Position numbers and translations under genes: made by a program
In this document: piece by piece, positions 29,323-36,255 of the stretch
How positions within the stretch are numbered: position 1 is the stretch's first letter
Layout: each line of letters begins with the position of its first letter
The notes under the pieces: generated by a model
Databases searched by the model: none
What the model was told of the DNA's origin: nothing
What the model saw: only the letters and a program-made list of their open reading frames with translations
NCBI RefSeq assembly: GCF_009916105.1
Contig: NZ_JAAAXQ010000029.1
Coordinates: 1-36,255, forward strand
Direction: 5' to 3'
DNA length: 36,255 nucleotides
Source: Streptomyces sp. GC420
GTDB taxonomy: Bacteria; Actinomycetota; Actinomycetes; Streptomycetales; Streptomycetaceae

Positions 29323-30711
29323 TCAGCTCTGCCCTTCGTCGTCGGTGCGTGTGCCGGTGGCGGGGCGCTCGGGGCCGGTGCGGGTCAGGAGACGTCCGGC
29401 CGGCTCGCCGAGAGGGGCGCCGTGCTCGGCGATCCGTACGCCCCGCAGCCAGGTGGATCTCACGACCCCGTGCAGGGTCCTGCCCGCGTACGCCGTGACC
29501 CGGTTGCGGTGGTGGAGCCCGGCAGGGTCCACGGTGAAGGTCTCCTCCGGGGCGAGCACCGCGAAGTCGGCGTCCCGGCCGGGCTCGATGGCCCCCTTGT
29601 CCGTCAGTCCGGCGAGCCTCGCCGGACCCGACGACATCCAGCGGACCACATCCGGGAGGGTCCCGCCGCGGCGGCGGGCCTCCGTCCAGACGGCGGGCAG
29701 GCCGAGTTGGAGGGAGGAGATACCGCCCCAGGCCGCCGCGAAGTCGGGAACCTTCAGATCGGCCGTGCAGGGGGAATGGTCGGAGACCACGCAGTCGATC
29801 GTCCCGTCGGCCAGGCCCTGCCACAGCGCGTCCTGGTTCCCGGCCTCCCGGATCGGCGGACAGCATTTGAACTCGGTTGCCCCGTCCGGGACCTCCTCGG
29901 CGGTGAGGGTGAGGAAGTGCGGGCAGGTCTCGACGCTGACGCGGACGCCCTCGCGCCTGGCCTCGGCGATCGCCGGCAGCGCTTCGGCGGAGGACAGGTG
30001 CAGGATGTGGACGCGGGCGTCCAGGCGGCGGGCGTGTTCGATCAGGGAGGCGATCGCCGCGTTCTCGGCGGCTCGGGGGCGGGATGCCAGGAAGTCGGCG
30101 TACTTCACACCGGGCCGCTGCGGCGCCTCGGCCAGGTGCCGCGGGTCCTCGGCGTGCACGATCAGCAGTCCGCCGAAACCGGCGATCTCGGCCATGGCGG
30201 CGGCGAGCCGTTCCTGGTCCAGTTCGGGGAACTCCTCGACGCCGGACGGGGAGAGGAAACACTTGAAGCCGAAGACCCCGGCGTCGTGCAGCGGCCGCAG
30301 GTCCTCGAGGTTGCCGGGGACCGCGCCGCCCCAGAAACCGGTGTCGATGTGCGCCTGCGGGCGGGCGACTTGCTGCTTGACGCGCAGGTGCCCGACCGTC
30401 GTGGTGGGCGGCAGGGAGTTGAGCGGCATGTCGACGAGGGTGGTGATGCCTCCGGCGGCCGCGGCGCGGGTGGCGGTGCCGAAGCCCTCCCACTCGGTGC
30501 GGCCGGGGTCGTTCACGTGGACGTGCGTGTCGACGAGGCCGGGCAGCAGCGCGTCGTCCCCGAGGTCCTCGGTCCTGGCGCCGGCCGGCACCTGCGCGTG
30601 GTACCCGAGGACGGCGGCGATCTTCCCTCCGGCGACGGCGACGGAGGCCGGACGCTCACCCTCCGGGGTGATCACCCGCGTGGAGCGCAGTACCAGTTCG
30701 ACTTCGGCCAC
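29323..30711 (-). CDS. allB: Allantoinase
   Basis: A 462-residue amidohydrolase opening allantoin to allantoate. The TIM-barrel metal site is complete: [13 protein letters not shown] (HxH), [11 protein letters not shown] with the carboxylated bridging Lys, VHAEDP and ILHLSSAE with two His ligands, and VVSDHSPC with the final Asp. The dinuclear zinc site is therefore intact. GTG 30711 is chosen because it starts [15 protein letters not shown] and has GAGGG seven bases upstream; longer in-frame starts run into promoter sequence. It is the first gene of the allB-alc operon and faces the IclR gene across a 500-base region with a palindrome at 30827. Confidence 0.96.
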   Translation of the reverse strand: MAEVELVLRSTRVITPEGERPASVAVAGGKIAAVLGYHAQVPAGARTEDLGDDALLPGLVDTHVHVNDPGRTEWEGFGTATRAAAAGGITTLVDMPLNSLPPTTTVGHLRVKQQVARPQAHIDTGFWGGAVPGNLEDLRPLHDAGVFGFKCFLSPSGVEEFPELDQERLAAAMAEIAGFGGLLIVHAEDPRHLAEAPQRPGVKYADFLASRPRAAENAAIASLIEHARRLDARVHILHLSSAEALPAIAEARREGVRVSVETCPHFLTLTAEEVPDGATEFKCCPPIREAGNQDALWQGLADGTIDCVVSDHSPCTADLKVPDFAAAWGGISSLQLGLPAVWTEARRRGGTLPDVVRWMSSGPARLAGLTDKGAIEPGRDADFAVLAPEETFTVDPAGLHHRNRVTAYAGRTLHGVVRSTWLRGVRIAEHGAPLGEPAGRLLTRTGPERPATGTRTDDEGQS

Positions 30712-30826
30712 CCGAATGCCCTCGCTGTTCCTCTTCGCCGTTGTGCTGTTCCACAGGTCTGCACGGTGCGCACGGTGTGTGCGGTCTGCGCCTCCGCCTT
30801 TCGCCGTCGCCTTCCGAGCACCGGAA

Positions 30827-30843
30827 TTCAACTTTCTGTTGAA
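30827..30843 (-). promoter_or_regulatory. Candidate AllR operator upstream of allB
   Basis: TTCAAC (30827-30832) and GTTGAA (30838-30843) form a perfect inverted repeat with spacer TTTCT, about 120 bases before allB. IclR-family regulators bind palindromes of about 15-17 bases, and AllR controls allantoin genes in Streptomyces, so this is the best candidate operator. I have not matched it to a published site. Confidence 0.5.
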
Positions 30844-31102
30844 GTCTTCATGGCGTGTCCTGCCCCAGTCAAGCCCGCCATGAACCCGCTCGACACCCGA
30901 CGGACTCCGCCGCGGGCCGTGGCCGCACCTGCCCGCACGATGCCCCGGCGGTGTTGCGCGGCGGTTGCCGCTCCGTTGCCGCCGGTGATCAAGCAGCCGC
31001 GGTGCCGGGCGGCCGCCCGGCACCTGGGCCCGCCGGTCAGGGGCCGGGCACCGGCCGGTGCCGCACACGGCAGGGCCCGGCGGACGGCCGGGCGATCACC
31101 GG

Positions 31103-31132
31103 TTGACGCCTTCCGTGAAGTGAAAGGACAAT
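31103..31132 (+). promoter_or_regulatory. Promoter of the iclR (allR-like) gene
   Basis: TTGACG (31103-31108) and GACAAT (31127-31132) are 18 bases apart, giving a start near 31139 and a leader of about 75 bases. The spacer and flanks contain CCTTCCGTGAAGTGAAAGG, which has TGAAGT in common with the other candidate AllR regions. Confidence 0.55.
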
Positions 31133-31212
31133 TTCGCCCTGCTCACCGGTGGGGCGGGTCTCCGGTGCCGGCCGGACCGCCGCCCTGCCCGCCAGCCCGA
31201 AAGGACCGCCCC

Positions 31213-32019
31213 GTGCCGCCGTCCCACGCCAGCGCCGCCGAGGCCGCCGGCCTCAAGTCCGCCGCCAACAGCGGTGGGGTCCAGTCGCTCGAGCGCGCCT
31301 TCGACCTGCTCGAACGGATGGCGGACGCGGGGGGCGAGGTCGGGCTGAGCGAGCTCTCCGCGAGCAGCGGGCTGCCGCTGCCCACGATCCACCGGCTGAT
31401 GCGCACCCTGGTCGTCTGCGGCTACGTACGCCAGCAGCCCAACCGCCGCTATGCCCTGGGCCCCCGGCTGATCCGGCTCGGCGAGTCGGCCTCCCGGCTG
31501 CTGGGCACCTGGGCGCGCCCGTACCTCGCCCGGCTGGTCGAGGAGACCGGCGAGACCGCGAACATGGCGCTGCTCGACGGCGACGAGATCGTGTACGTCG
31601 CGCAGGTGCCGTCCAAGCACTCGATGCGGATGTTCACGGAGGTCGGCCGGCGGGTCCTGCCCCACTCCACGGGCGTCGGCAAGGCCCTGCTGGCGCACCT
31701 TCCGGACACGGAGGTGCGCGCGCTGCTGTCCCGTACCGGCATGCCCGCCGCCACCGAGAAGACGATCACCACGCCCGAGGGCTTCCTGGCCGCGCTCGAG
31801 CGGGTCCGCCGGGACGGCTACGCACTCGACGACAACGAGCAGGAGATCGGCGTCCGCTGCCTCGCCGTCTCCGTCCCCGACGCCCCGACGGCCGCGGCGC
31901 TCTCCGTGTCCGGCCCGGCGGGCAGGCTCACGGACGCGGCGACCGAGGCGATCGTCCCCGTCCTGCGGCAGGTGGCCGGCGAACTGTCGGAGGACCTGGC
32001 CGGCCAGAACCCGGCGTAG
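31213..32019 (+). CDS. allR: IclR-family regulator of allantoin genes (AllR-like)
   Basis: A 268-residue regulator. The N-terminal winged HTH has GGVQSLERAFDLLERMADAGGEVGLSELSASSGLPLPTIHRLMRTLVVCGYVRQQPNRRYALGPRL. The C-terminal IclR ligand domain follows: RPYLARLVEETGETANMALLDGDEIVYVAQVPSKHSMRMF, LPHSTGVGKALLAHLPD, and GIRCLAVSVPD-like VGVRC as IGVRCLAVSVPDA. Members of this group bind glyoxylate or allantoate. GTG 31213 is chosen because AAAGGA lies seven bases upstream. It is divergent from allB-alc, and malate synthase follows downstream, the arrangement in which AllR controls both in Streptomyces. The symbol is given by context and similarity. Confidence 0.85.
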   Translation: MPPSHASAAEAAGLKSAANSGGVQSLERAFDLLERMADAGGEVGLSELSASSGLPLPTIHRLMRTLVVCGYVRQQPNRRYALGPRLIRLGESASRLLGTWARPYLARLVEETGETANMALLDGDEIVYVAQVPSKHSMRMFTEVGRRVLPHSTGVGKALLAHLPDTEVRALLSRTGMPAATEKTITTPEGFLAALERVRRDGYALDDNEQEIGVRCLAVSVPDAPTAAALSVSGPAGRLTDAATEAIVPVLRQVAGELSEDLAGQNPA

Positions 32020-32027
32020 GCGGCCCC

Positions 32028-32051
32028 CCGGCCCGGCGCGCGCCGGGCCGG
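32028..32051. terminator. Palindrome between convergent iclR and DUF5955 genes
   Basis: Arms CCGGCCCGGCG (32028-32038) and CGCCGGGCCGG (32041-32051) are perfect complements with a two-base loop, between the convergent IclR and DUF5955 genes. Confidence 0.65.
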
Positions 32052-32130
32052 CCGGTCGGGCGCCGGCCCGGACGAGGCCGGTGAAGCCCGCAGAGGCCGC
32101 GGACGCGGAAGCCCCGGGACAGTGAAACCG

Positions 32131-32433
32131 CTACCGCCCCCGCGGAGGTTCGCCGAAGAGCTCGACGGCGCGGCGCACATCGGCGAGCGCGTCCGCGAGG
32201 GCACTGACGGATCCGACGGCACCCGCGACGAGCAGGAGCGAACGGCGCAGCCGCGGGACCTCCGGGGTGCCGCCGGCGGCCGCCGCGTGGAGCGCGGCCA
32301 GCTCCTCCTCTGCGATGCAGCGGTCGGGCAAGTCCGCGGGATGAGCCGCCAGTTCGCGGCGGAGCCGGGAAACGGCCGTGCGCAGCCCGGTCACCCGCGG
32401 GTCCTCGCCGCCTGCCACTCGCCTCTGCTCCAT
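32131..32433 (-). CDS. DUF5955-family small protein
   Basis: A 100-residue helical protein with the pattern EDPRVTGLRTAVSRLRRELAAHPADLPDRCIAEEELAALHAAA, then VPRLRRSLLLVAGAVGSVSALADALADVRRAVELFG. This pattern recurs in Streptomyces proteins annotated DUF5955, of unknown function; the hydrophobic segment SLLLVAGAVGSVSALA may be a membrane or packing helix. ATG 32433 is used because the family begins with the acidic EDPRV a few residues later; an upstream ATG at 32496 adds 21 unlike residues. It lies between the IclR and MobA-like genes on the opposite strand. Confidence 0.75.
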   Translation of the reverse strand: MEQRRVAGGEDPRVTGLRTAVSRLRRELAAHPADLPDRCIAEEELAALHAAAAGGTPEVPRLRRSLLLVAGAVGSVSALADALADVRRAVELFGEPPRGR

Positions 32434-32571
32434 GCTTCGCAACACAGCAGCACTCCCCCCTGCACATCGTTGTGCACTCGTCCGCGCTGCGGACACTTGT
32501 CGGCACTCAGAGTGCCACGCACGGTACGAAGAGCGAAATCCAGTTCATCACAGATGGGGTAAGCGGGACGT

Positions 32572-33198
32572 ATGAACGCGTGGGAGCGGGGACCGGGGGA
32601 CGGACCGCGGCACGGCACGGTGGCGGGGCTGCTGCTCGCGGCCGGTGGCGGGCGGCGGCTCGGCGGGCGGCCGAAGGCACTGCTGGAGCACCGGGGCCGG
32701 CCCCTGGTCGAGAACGCGGCGCGGGTGCTGCGCGCGGCAGGCTGCCGGCCCGTCCACGTGGTGCTCGGGGCCTCGGCCGACGAGGCGGCGGGCCGCGCGG
32801 ACCTGTCCGGCTCCACGGTGGTGCGGAACCCGGAGTGGGCGCGCGGCATGGGCTCCTCGCTGCGGGCGGGCCTCGCCTCCCTGGCCGGGACGGGCGCGCG
32901 GGCGGTGCTCGTGCTGCTCGTGGACCAGCCGGGCATCGGCGTCGAGGCCGTCTCACGGGTGCTCGGGGCCTACCGCTCCCCGTCGTCCCTCGCCTCGGCC
33001 TCGTACGGCGGGAAGCGGGGCCATCCGGTGCTGTTCGGCGCGGACCACTGGGCGGGCATCGCGGCGAGTGCGACCGGGGACCGCGGGGCACGCGCCTACC
33101 TGGAGGCGCACGAGGATGCGATCACGCTCGTCGAGTGCTCCGATGTGGCCGAGGCGTACGACATCGACACGCCGGACGACCTCTCGCACCTGGACTGA
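32572..33198 (+). CDS. MobA-like nucleotidyltransferase (molybdenum cofactor type)
   Basis: A 208-residue nucleotidyltransferase with a Rossmann-like GT-A fold. The nucleotide loop GLLLAAGGGRRLGGRPKALLEHRGRPLVE is at about residues 19-47; GSSLRAGLASL and LLVDQPGI supply the middle motifs with the metal Asp, and KRGHPVLFG and YDIDTPDDL the end. This is the MocA/MobA type, which attaches CMP or GMP to molybdopterin; single-domain forms also occur as sugar nucleotidyltransferases. Between allantoin and malate synthase genes it may support xanthine dehydrogenase, which feeds uric acid to allantoin; no xdh gene is in the window. ATG 32572 starts just after CGGGA. Confidence 0.85.
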   Translation: MNAWERGPGDGPRHGTVAGLLLAAGGGRRLGGRPKALLEHRGRPLVENAARVLRAAGCRPVHVVLGASADEAAGRADLSGSTVVRNPEWARGMGSSLRAGLASLAGTGARAVLVLLVDQPGIGVEAVSRVLGAYRSPSSLASASYGGKRGHPVLFGADHWAGIAASATGDRGARAYLEAHEDAITLVECSDVAEAYDIDTPDDLSHLD

Positions 33199-33220
33199 GC
33201 GCGCCGCCCCGGCCTGGGCG

Positions 33221-33250
33221 CGTCCGGGCCGAGCGCGCCGCGCCCGGACG
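33221..33250 (+). terminator. Hairpin after the MobA-like gene
   Basis: Perfect 9-bp arms CGTCCGGGC (33221-33229) and GCCCGGACG (33242-33250) with a 12-base loop begin 23 bases after the stop. Confidence 0.45.
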
Positions 33251-33379
33251 GAGCCCGCCAGGACCGCCGGGGCGAAGCGCGTCCGGGCCGGGCACGCGGC
33301 GCGTATCACCCGGCGCCCGGGACGGCGCCCGGGGCCGTGGTGCGCCGGCAAGGAGCATCACGGCATCAACAGAACATTG

Positions 33380-33400
33380 AAGTTCCACTATGAGGAAATT
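33380..33400 (+). promoter_or_regulatory. AT-rich imperfect dyad upstream of aceB
   Basis: AAGTTCC (33380-33386) and GGAAATT (33394-33400) form an inverted repeat with six of seven pairs and a seven-base spacer. It sits in an unusually AT-containing stretch about 155 bases before the malate synthase start, the expected place for promoter and operator. TTGAAGT adjoins it and recurs near the allB palindrome, so AllR could bind here. Confidence 0.45.
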
Positions 33401-33553
33401 AGTATCCACTTCTCAGAAGCATCCCGAAGTCGAGACCACGGCGCCCGTGACCGCGCCCCACGCCCGGCACCGGGTGCCGCCCGGGGCGGCCGCCACGGCC
33501 GTCACCCGCACGCACCCGCCTCCAGGCACCGCCCGCTGAAGGAGTGACCGCTC

Positions 33554-35185
33554 ATGTCCGCACCAGCGCCGTCCCCGCTGGCCGTCGTCGACGCAGAGCC
33601 CCTGCCCCGGCAGGAGGAACTGCTCACCGACGCGGCCCTCGCCTTCCTGGCAGACCTGCACCGCAGGTTCACGCCCCGGCGTGACGAACTCCTCGCGCGC
33701 CGGGCGGAACGCCGTGCCGAGATCGCCCGCACCTCCACCCTGGACTTCCTCCCGGAGACGGCGGACATCCGCGACGGGGACTGGCAGGTCGCCCCGGCGC
33801 CGGAGGCGCTGAACGACCGGCGCGTCGAGATCACCGGTCCGACCGACCGGAAGATGACCGTCAACGCCCTCAACTCGGGGGCGAGGGTCTGGCTCGCGGA
33901 CTTCGAGGACGCCTCGGCACCCACCTGGGAGAACGTCGTCCAGGGCCAGCTCAACCTGATCGACGCGTACACCGGGAAGATCGACTTCACCGATCCCGGC
34001 ACCGGCAAGACGTACGCCCTGAAGCCGGCGGGCGAACTCGCCACCGTCGTCGTACGGCCGCGGGGCTGGCACTTGACGGAGCGTCACCTCGTCGCGGCCA
34101 ACGGAGATGCCGTCCCCGGGGCCCTCGTCGACTTCGGGCTGTACTTCTTCCACAACGCCGAGCGGCTGGCGGCCATGGGCAAGGGCCCCTACTTCTACCT
34201 GCCGAAGACGGAGTCGCACCTCGAGGCACGCCTGTGGAACGACGTGTTCGTCTTCGCCCAGGACTACCTCGGCATCCCGCGGGGCACCATCCGCGCCACC
34301 GTCCTGATCGAGACCATCACGGCGGCCTACGAGATGGAGGAGATCCTCTACGAGCTGCGCGACCACGCCTCGGGCCTGAACGCGGGCCGCTGGGACTACC
34401 TGTTCTCCATCGTCAAGAACTTCCGCGACGGCGGGCCGAAGTTCGTCCTGCCGGACCGCAACGCGGTCACCATGACGGCGCCCTTCATGCGCGCCTACAC
34501 CGAACTGCTCGTCCGCACCTGCCACAAGCGCGGCGCGCACGCCATCGGCGGCATGGCCGCGTTCATCCCCTCACGCAGGGACCCCGAGGTCAACAGGGTG
34601 GCCTTCGAGAAGGTCAGGGCCGACAAGGACCGCGAGGCCGCCGACGGTTTCGACGGTTCCTGGGTCGCCCACCCCGACCTCGTCCCCGTCGCCATGGCCT
34701 CGTTCGACGCCGTCCTCGGCGACCGCCCGCATCAGAAGGACCGGCTGCGCGAGGACGTCTCCGTATCCGCGGCCGACCTCATCGCGATCGACTCCCTGGA
34801 CGCCCGGCCGACGTACGAGGGCCTCGTCAACGCGGTCCGGGTCGGCATCCGCTACATCGAGGCCTGGCTGCGCGGCCTGGGCGCCGTCGCCATCTTCAAC
34901 CTGATGGAGGACGCCGCAACGGCGGAGATCTCCCGTTCCCAGATCTGGCAGTGGATCAACGCGGGCGTCGAGTTCGAGCACGACGGCGAGACGGTGAGGG
35001 CCACCCCGGAACTCGCCCGCCGGATCGCGGCGGACGAACTCGCCGCGATCCGCGCGGAGATCGGTGAGGAGCCCTTCGCGGCGGGCAAGTGGCAGCAGGC
35101 CCACGACCTCCTCCTCCAGGTCTCCCTCGACGAGGAGTACGTGGACTTCCTGACGCTGCCGGCGTACGACCGCCTGGAGGGGTGA
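33554..35185 (+). CDS. aceB: Malate synthase A
   Basis: A 543-residue malate synthase A, condensing glyoxylate and acetyl-CoA to malate and CoA. The barrel carries [12 protein letters not shown] with the catalytic Arg, [16 protein letters not shown], and the PROSITE-type signature [17 protein letters not shown]. The C-terminal domain ends with the catalytic region around [15 protein letters not shown]. Length fits the isoform A of actinobacteria. ATG 33554 has GAAGGAG ten bases upstream. It lies downstream of the allantoin and IclR genes, so it completes the path allantoin to glyoxylate to malate. No isocitrate lyase gene is in the window, which favours glyoxylate from allantoin or C2 compounds. 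Confidence 0.97.
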   Translation: MSAPAPSPLAVVDAEPLPRQEELLTDAALAFLADLHRRFTPRRDELLARRAERRAEIARTSTLDFLPETADIRDGDWQVAPAPEALNDRRVEITGPTDRKMTVNALNSGARVWLADFEDASAPTWENVVQGQLNLIDAYTGKIDFTDPGTGKTYALKPAGELATVVVRPRGWHLTERHLVAANGDAVPGALVDFGLYFFHNAERLAAMGKGPYFYLPKTESHLEARLWNDVFVFAQDYLGIPRGTIRATVLIETITAAYEMEEILYELRDHASGLNAGRWDYLFSIVKNFRDGGPKFVLPDRNAVTMTAPFMRAYTELLVRTCHKRGAHAIGGMAAFIPSRRDPEVNRVAFEKVRADKDREAADGFDGSWVAHPDLVPVAMASFDAVLGDRPHQKDRLREDVSVSAADLIAIDSLDARPTYEGLVNAVRVGIRYIEAWLRGLGAVAIFNLMEDAATAEISRSQIWQWINAGVEFEHDGETVRATPELARRIAADELAAIRAEIGEEPFAAGKWQQAHDLLLQVSLDEEYVDFLTLPAYDRLEG

Positions 35186-35240
35186 TGGCTGCTCGCCGGG
35201 GAGTGGCGCGAGGTCGAGTTGGCTCGATCGTGTGACGGTC

Positions 35241-35272
35241 GGCTTACGGGCTTACGGGCTTACGGGCTTACG
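35241..35272. repeat. 8-bp tandem repeat after aceB
   Basis: GGCTTACG is repeated four times without mismatch (35241-35248, 35249-35256, 35257-35264, 35265-35272), about 55 bases after the aceB stop. It is a simple minisatellite-like tract, prone to slippage. Confidence 0.85.
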
Positions 35273-35908
35273 GTGTGCTGGGCTGTTCGGGATCCGGTGG
35301 TCGTGCGATCCGGGACGCCGGGTACGGCGCCTGGGGGTACCCCCAGTGGTAGCCGGGGGAGCCGGGGCCCCGCTCCACCGGAGTGATGGTACGGGCCTCC
35401 GCGTCGCCACTGGCCGTATCCGTCCGGCCGGATCGTGAGGGAACCGGCCTCCCCGGGATTCGGACCACGGACAGGATCCGTGTCACTGCCCCGGGGCCGA
35501 GTACGCCGGGGACCACTGCGCTCAGGACCGCTCGGGGCGTGCGGCCGAACCGGCTCGCTCCTGCTCGGTCTTCAGGAACGGTGAGCCGGACCGCCCGACG
35601 GACCGCCCCGCGCCAATGACCGGGCGCGTGCCCGCATGCCGGGACCGCGTGCGGACCCGCGGCCCCAGTCGCGCTCCGTCTCCCGCCACCGGTCGAGGTA
35701 GTGCCACGGCCCCGGCCCGCCGCCCGCCCTGGCCTGCAGGGGGGCGGGTGCGCCAGGGCGTCCACGCCGGCGGCGGGGCGCCCGGCCCCGCCCCGAGGAC
35801 GCGGTATGGCCCCGGAACGCCCCCGGGCATTTCGGCGCCCACCGGGGCCCCGGCCCGCTGCCCCGCCCTGCCGCCGGGCAACCGGGCAACCGGGACGCCG
35901 TCACGCGT
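35273..35908. other. Intergenic stretch between aceB and the HxlR-like gene
   Basis: No gene is convincing here. A minus-strand open frame (35268-35765) reads a Pro/Arg-rich protein with ending YHWGYPQAPYPASR, partly with GC-rich third positions, but it has no good start or recognised domain. Other frames are low complexity. The terminator and promoter of the flanking genes probably occupy part of the stretch. Confidence 0.35.
35331..35346. repeat. 16-bp perfect palindrome
   Basis: CTGGGGGTACCCCCAG is fully self-complementary and lies in the gap after aceB. It may be part of a terminator or a regulatory site. Confidence 0.5.
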
Positions 35909-36255
35909 TCACACCGTGCAGGTGGAACTCCGGCCCCGCAGGGCCGATGCGACAGGGCCGTCACCGAGGACTTCCACCCGGCCCTCCTTGACCGCCGCCT
36001 CCAGGGACAGCGAGCCCTCGCCCACTGCCCGGCACGTGTCGGCGTCCATGACGAGGCGGGCGTCGGCCTGGGGGGCCGGGCCGTGGCCGTAGGCAGGGCG
36101 GCCGTCGGCGGCGGTCCGGACGTGGAACTCGCCCTCGTCGAGGCGGACGTCGACGACACCGGACGGCGCGTGCGGTTCGAGGGCGCGCAGCAGCGGGAGG
36201 GCGAACCAGTGGGCGCGGAAGGCGTCGGTGGGCCGGGGGGCGGTGAGGTCGGGGG
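35909..36255 (-). CDS. Probable HxlR-type regulator, C-terminal SCP2-like part (cut by window edge)
   Basis: The last 115 residues of a protein entering from the right are visible, ending at TGA 35911-35909. The sequence PTDAFRAHWFALPLLRALEPHAPSG, then VVDVRLDEGEFHVRTAADGRPAYG, ADARLVMDADTCRAVGEGSLSLEAAVKEGRVEVLGD is the pattern of the SCP2/sterol-carrier-like domain found at the C-terminus of actinobacterial HxlR winged-helix regulators. The DNA-binding half would lie beyond 36255, so the class of regulator is inferred. No target is suggested by the left neighbourhood. Confidence 0.6.
   Translation of the reverse strand, partial: PDLTAPRPTDAFRAHWFALPLLRALEPHAPSGVVDVRLDEGEFHVRTAADGRPAYGHGPAPQADARLVMDADTCRAVGEGSLSLEAAVKEGRVEVLGDGPVASALRGRSSTCTV

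Noticed and set aside
29296..31212. Extension of the IclR frame upstream to 29296
   Set aside because: The extra residues are antisense to allantoinase and promoter DNA; GTG 31213 has a good ribosome binding site and matches the family start.
35241..35272. CRISPR-like repeat
   Set aside because: Four contiguous 8-bp units without spacers are a simple tandem repeat.
35268..35765. 165-residue minus-strand ORF after aceB
   Set aside because: No start signal or domain, only a Pro/Arg-rich sequence; the ending looks protein-like but this is too little to call a gene.

Overview
The window is very GC-rich, with strongly G/C-biased third codon positions, GTG/TTG starts and families typical of Streptomyces: DUF397 with an XRE/DUF5753 regulator, HATPase anti-sigma-like proteins, CYP107-type P450s, a secreted RNase Sa and DUF5955. 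It is best read as chromosomal DNA of a Streptomyces or close relative. No rRNA, tRNA, CRISPR array or replication origin was seen.

Layout. 1-2.2 kb: the start of a beta-ketoadipate enol-lactonase gene (pcaD), then a MerR regulator and an NAD-dependent reductase in one operon behind a MerR-type promoter with a near-perfect dyad. 2.8-5.2 kb: a scarred mosaic of an isochorismatase-fold hydrolase with a replaced C-terminal tail, an internally deleted LuxR/LAL regulator fragment, a broken IS630 transposase and a frameshifted remnant. 5.2-7.1 kb: a minus-strand VOC-ArsR-SRPBCC-DinB-like cluster behind a clear ArsR operator. 7.1-8.6 kb: anonymous DNA, a 5'-truncated isochorismatase and a TetR gene. 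8.8-13.7 kb: redox genes with their regulators (RclA-like flavoprotein, two TetRs, a conserved unknown protein, a zinc-independent quinone-reductase-like MDR). 13.8-18.5 kb: a sugar locus (ROK kinase, GntR regulator, decayed glycoside hydrolase, Gfo/Idh/MocA dehydrogenase). 18.5-21.3 kb: an Rpn-type nuclease and an HATPase/XRE/DUF397 set. 21.3-26.0 kb: a histidine kinase, response regulator and two tandem P450s on one minus-strand operon. 26.2-28.1 kb: small membrane protein, CopD-like protein and secreted guanyl-specific RNase. 28.2-35.2 kb: allantoin use (allantoicase, allantoinase, IclR regulator), DUF5955, a MobA-like nucleotidyltransferase and malate synthase. 35.2-36.3 kb: a repeat-bearing gap and the end of a probable HxlR/SCP2-type regulator.

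The best-integrated pathway is at 28-35 kb: allantoinase and allantoicase turn allantoin into ureidoglycolate and urea, ureidoglycolate gives glyoxylate, and malate synthase condenses glyoxylate with acetyl-CoA. The AllR-like IclR protein is the likely regulator, and the MobA-like enzyme could serve molybdenum cofactor for xanthine dehydrogenase upstream. The least familiar units are the sensor kinase/regulator/dual-P450 operon with its Ala/Pro-rich extended regulator, and the conserved unknown protein controlled by a TetR neighbour. Several convergent gene pairs are separated by long, nearly perfect palindromes that look like bidirectional terminators. I did not find a clearly new defence or mobile system; most regulatory and functional claims rest on motif reading and family knowledge, not on searches.
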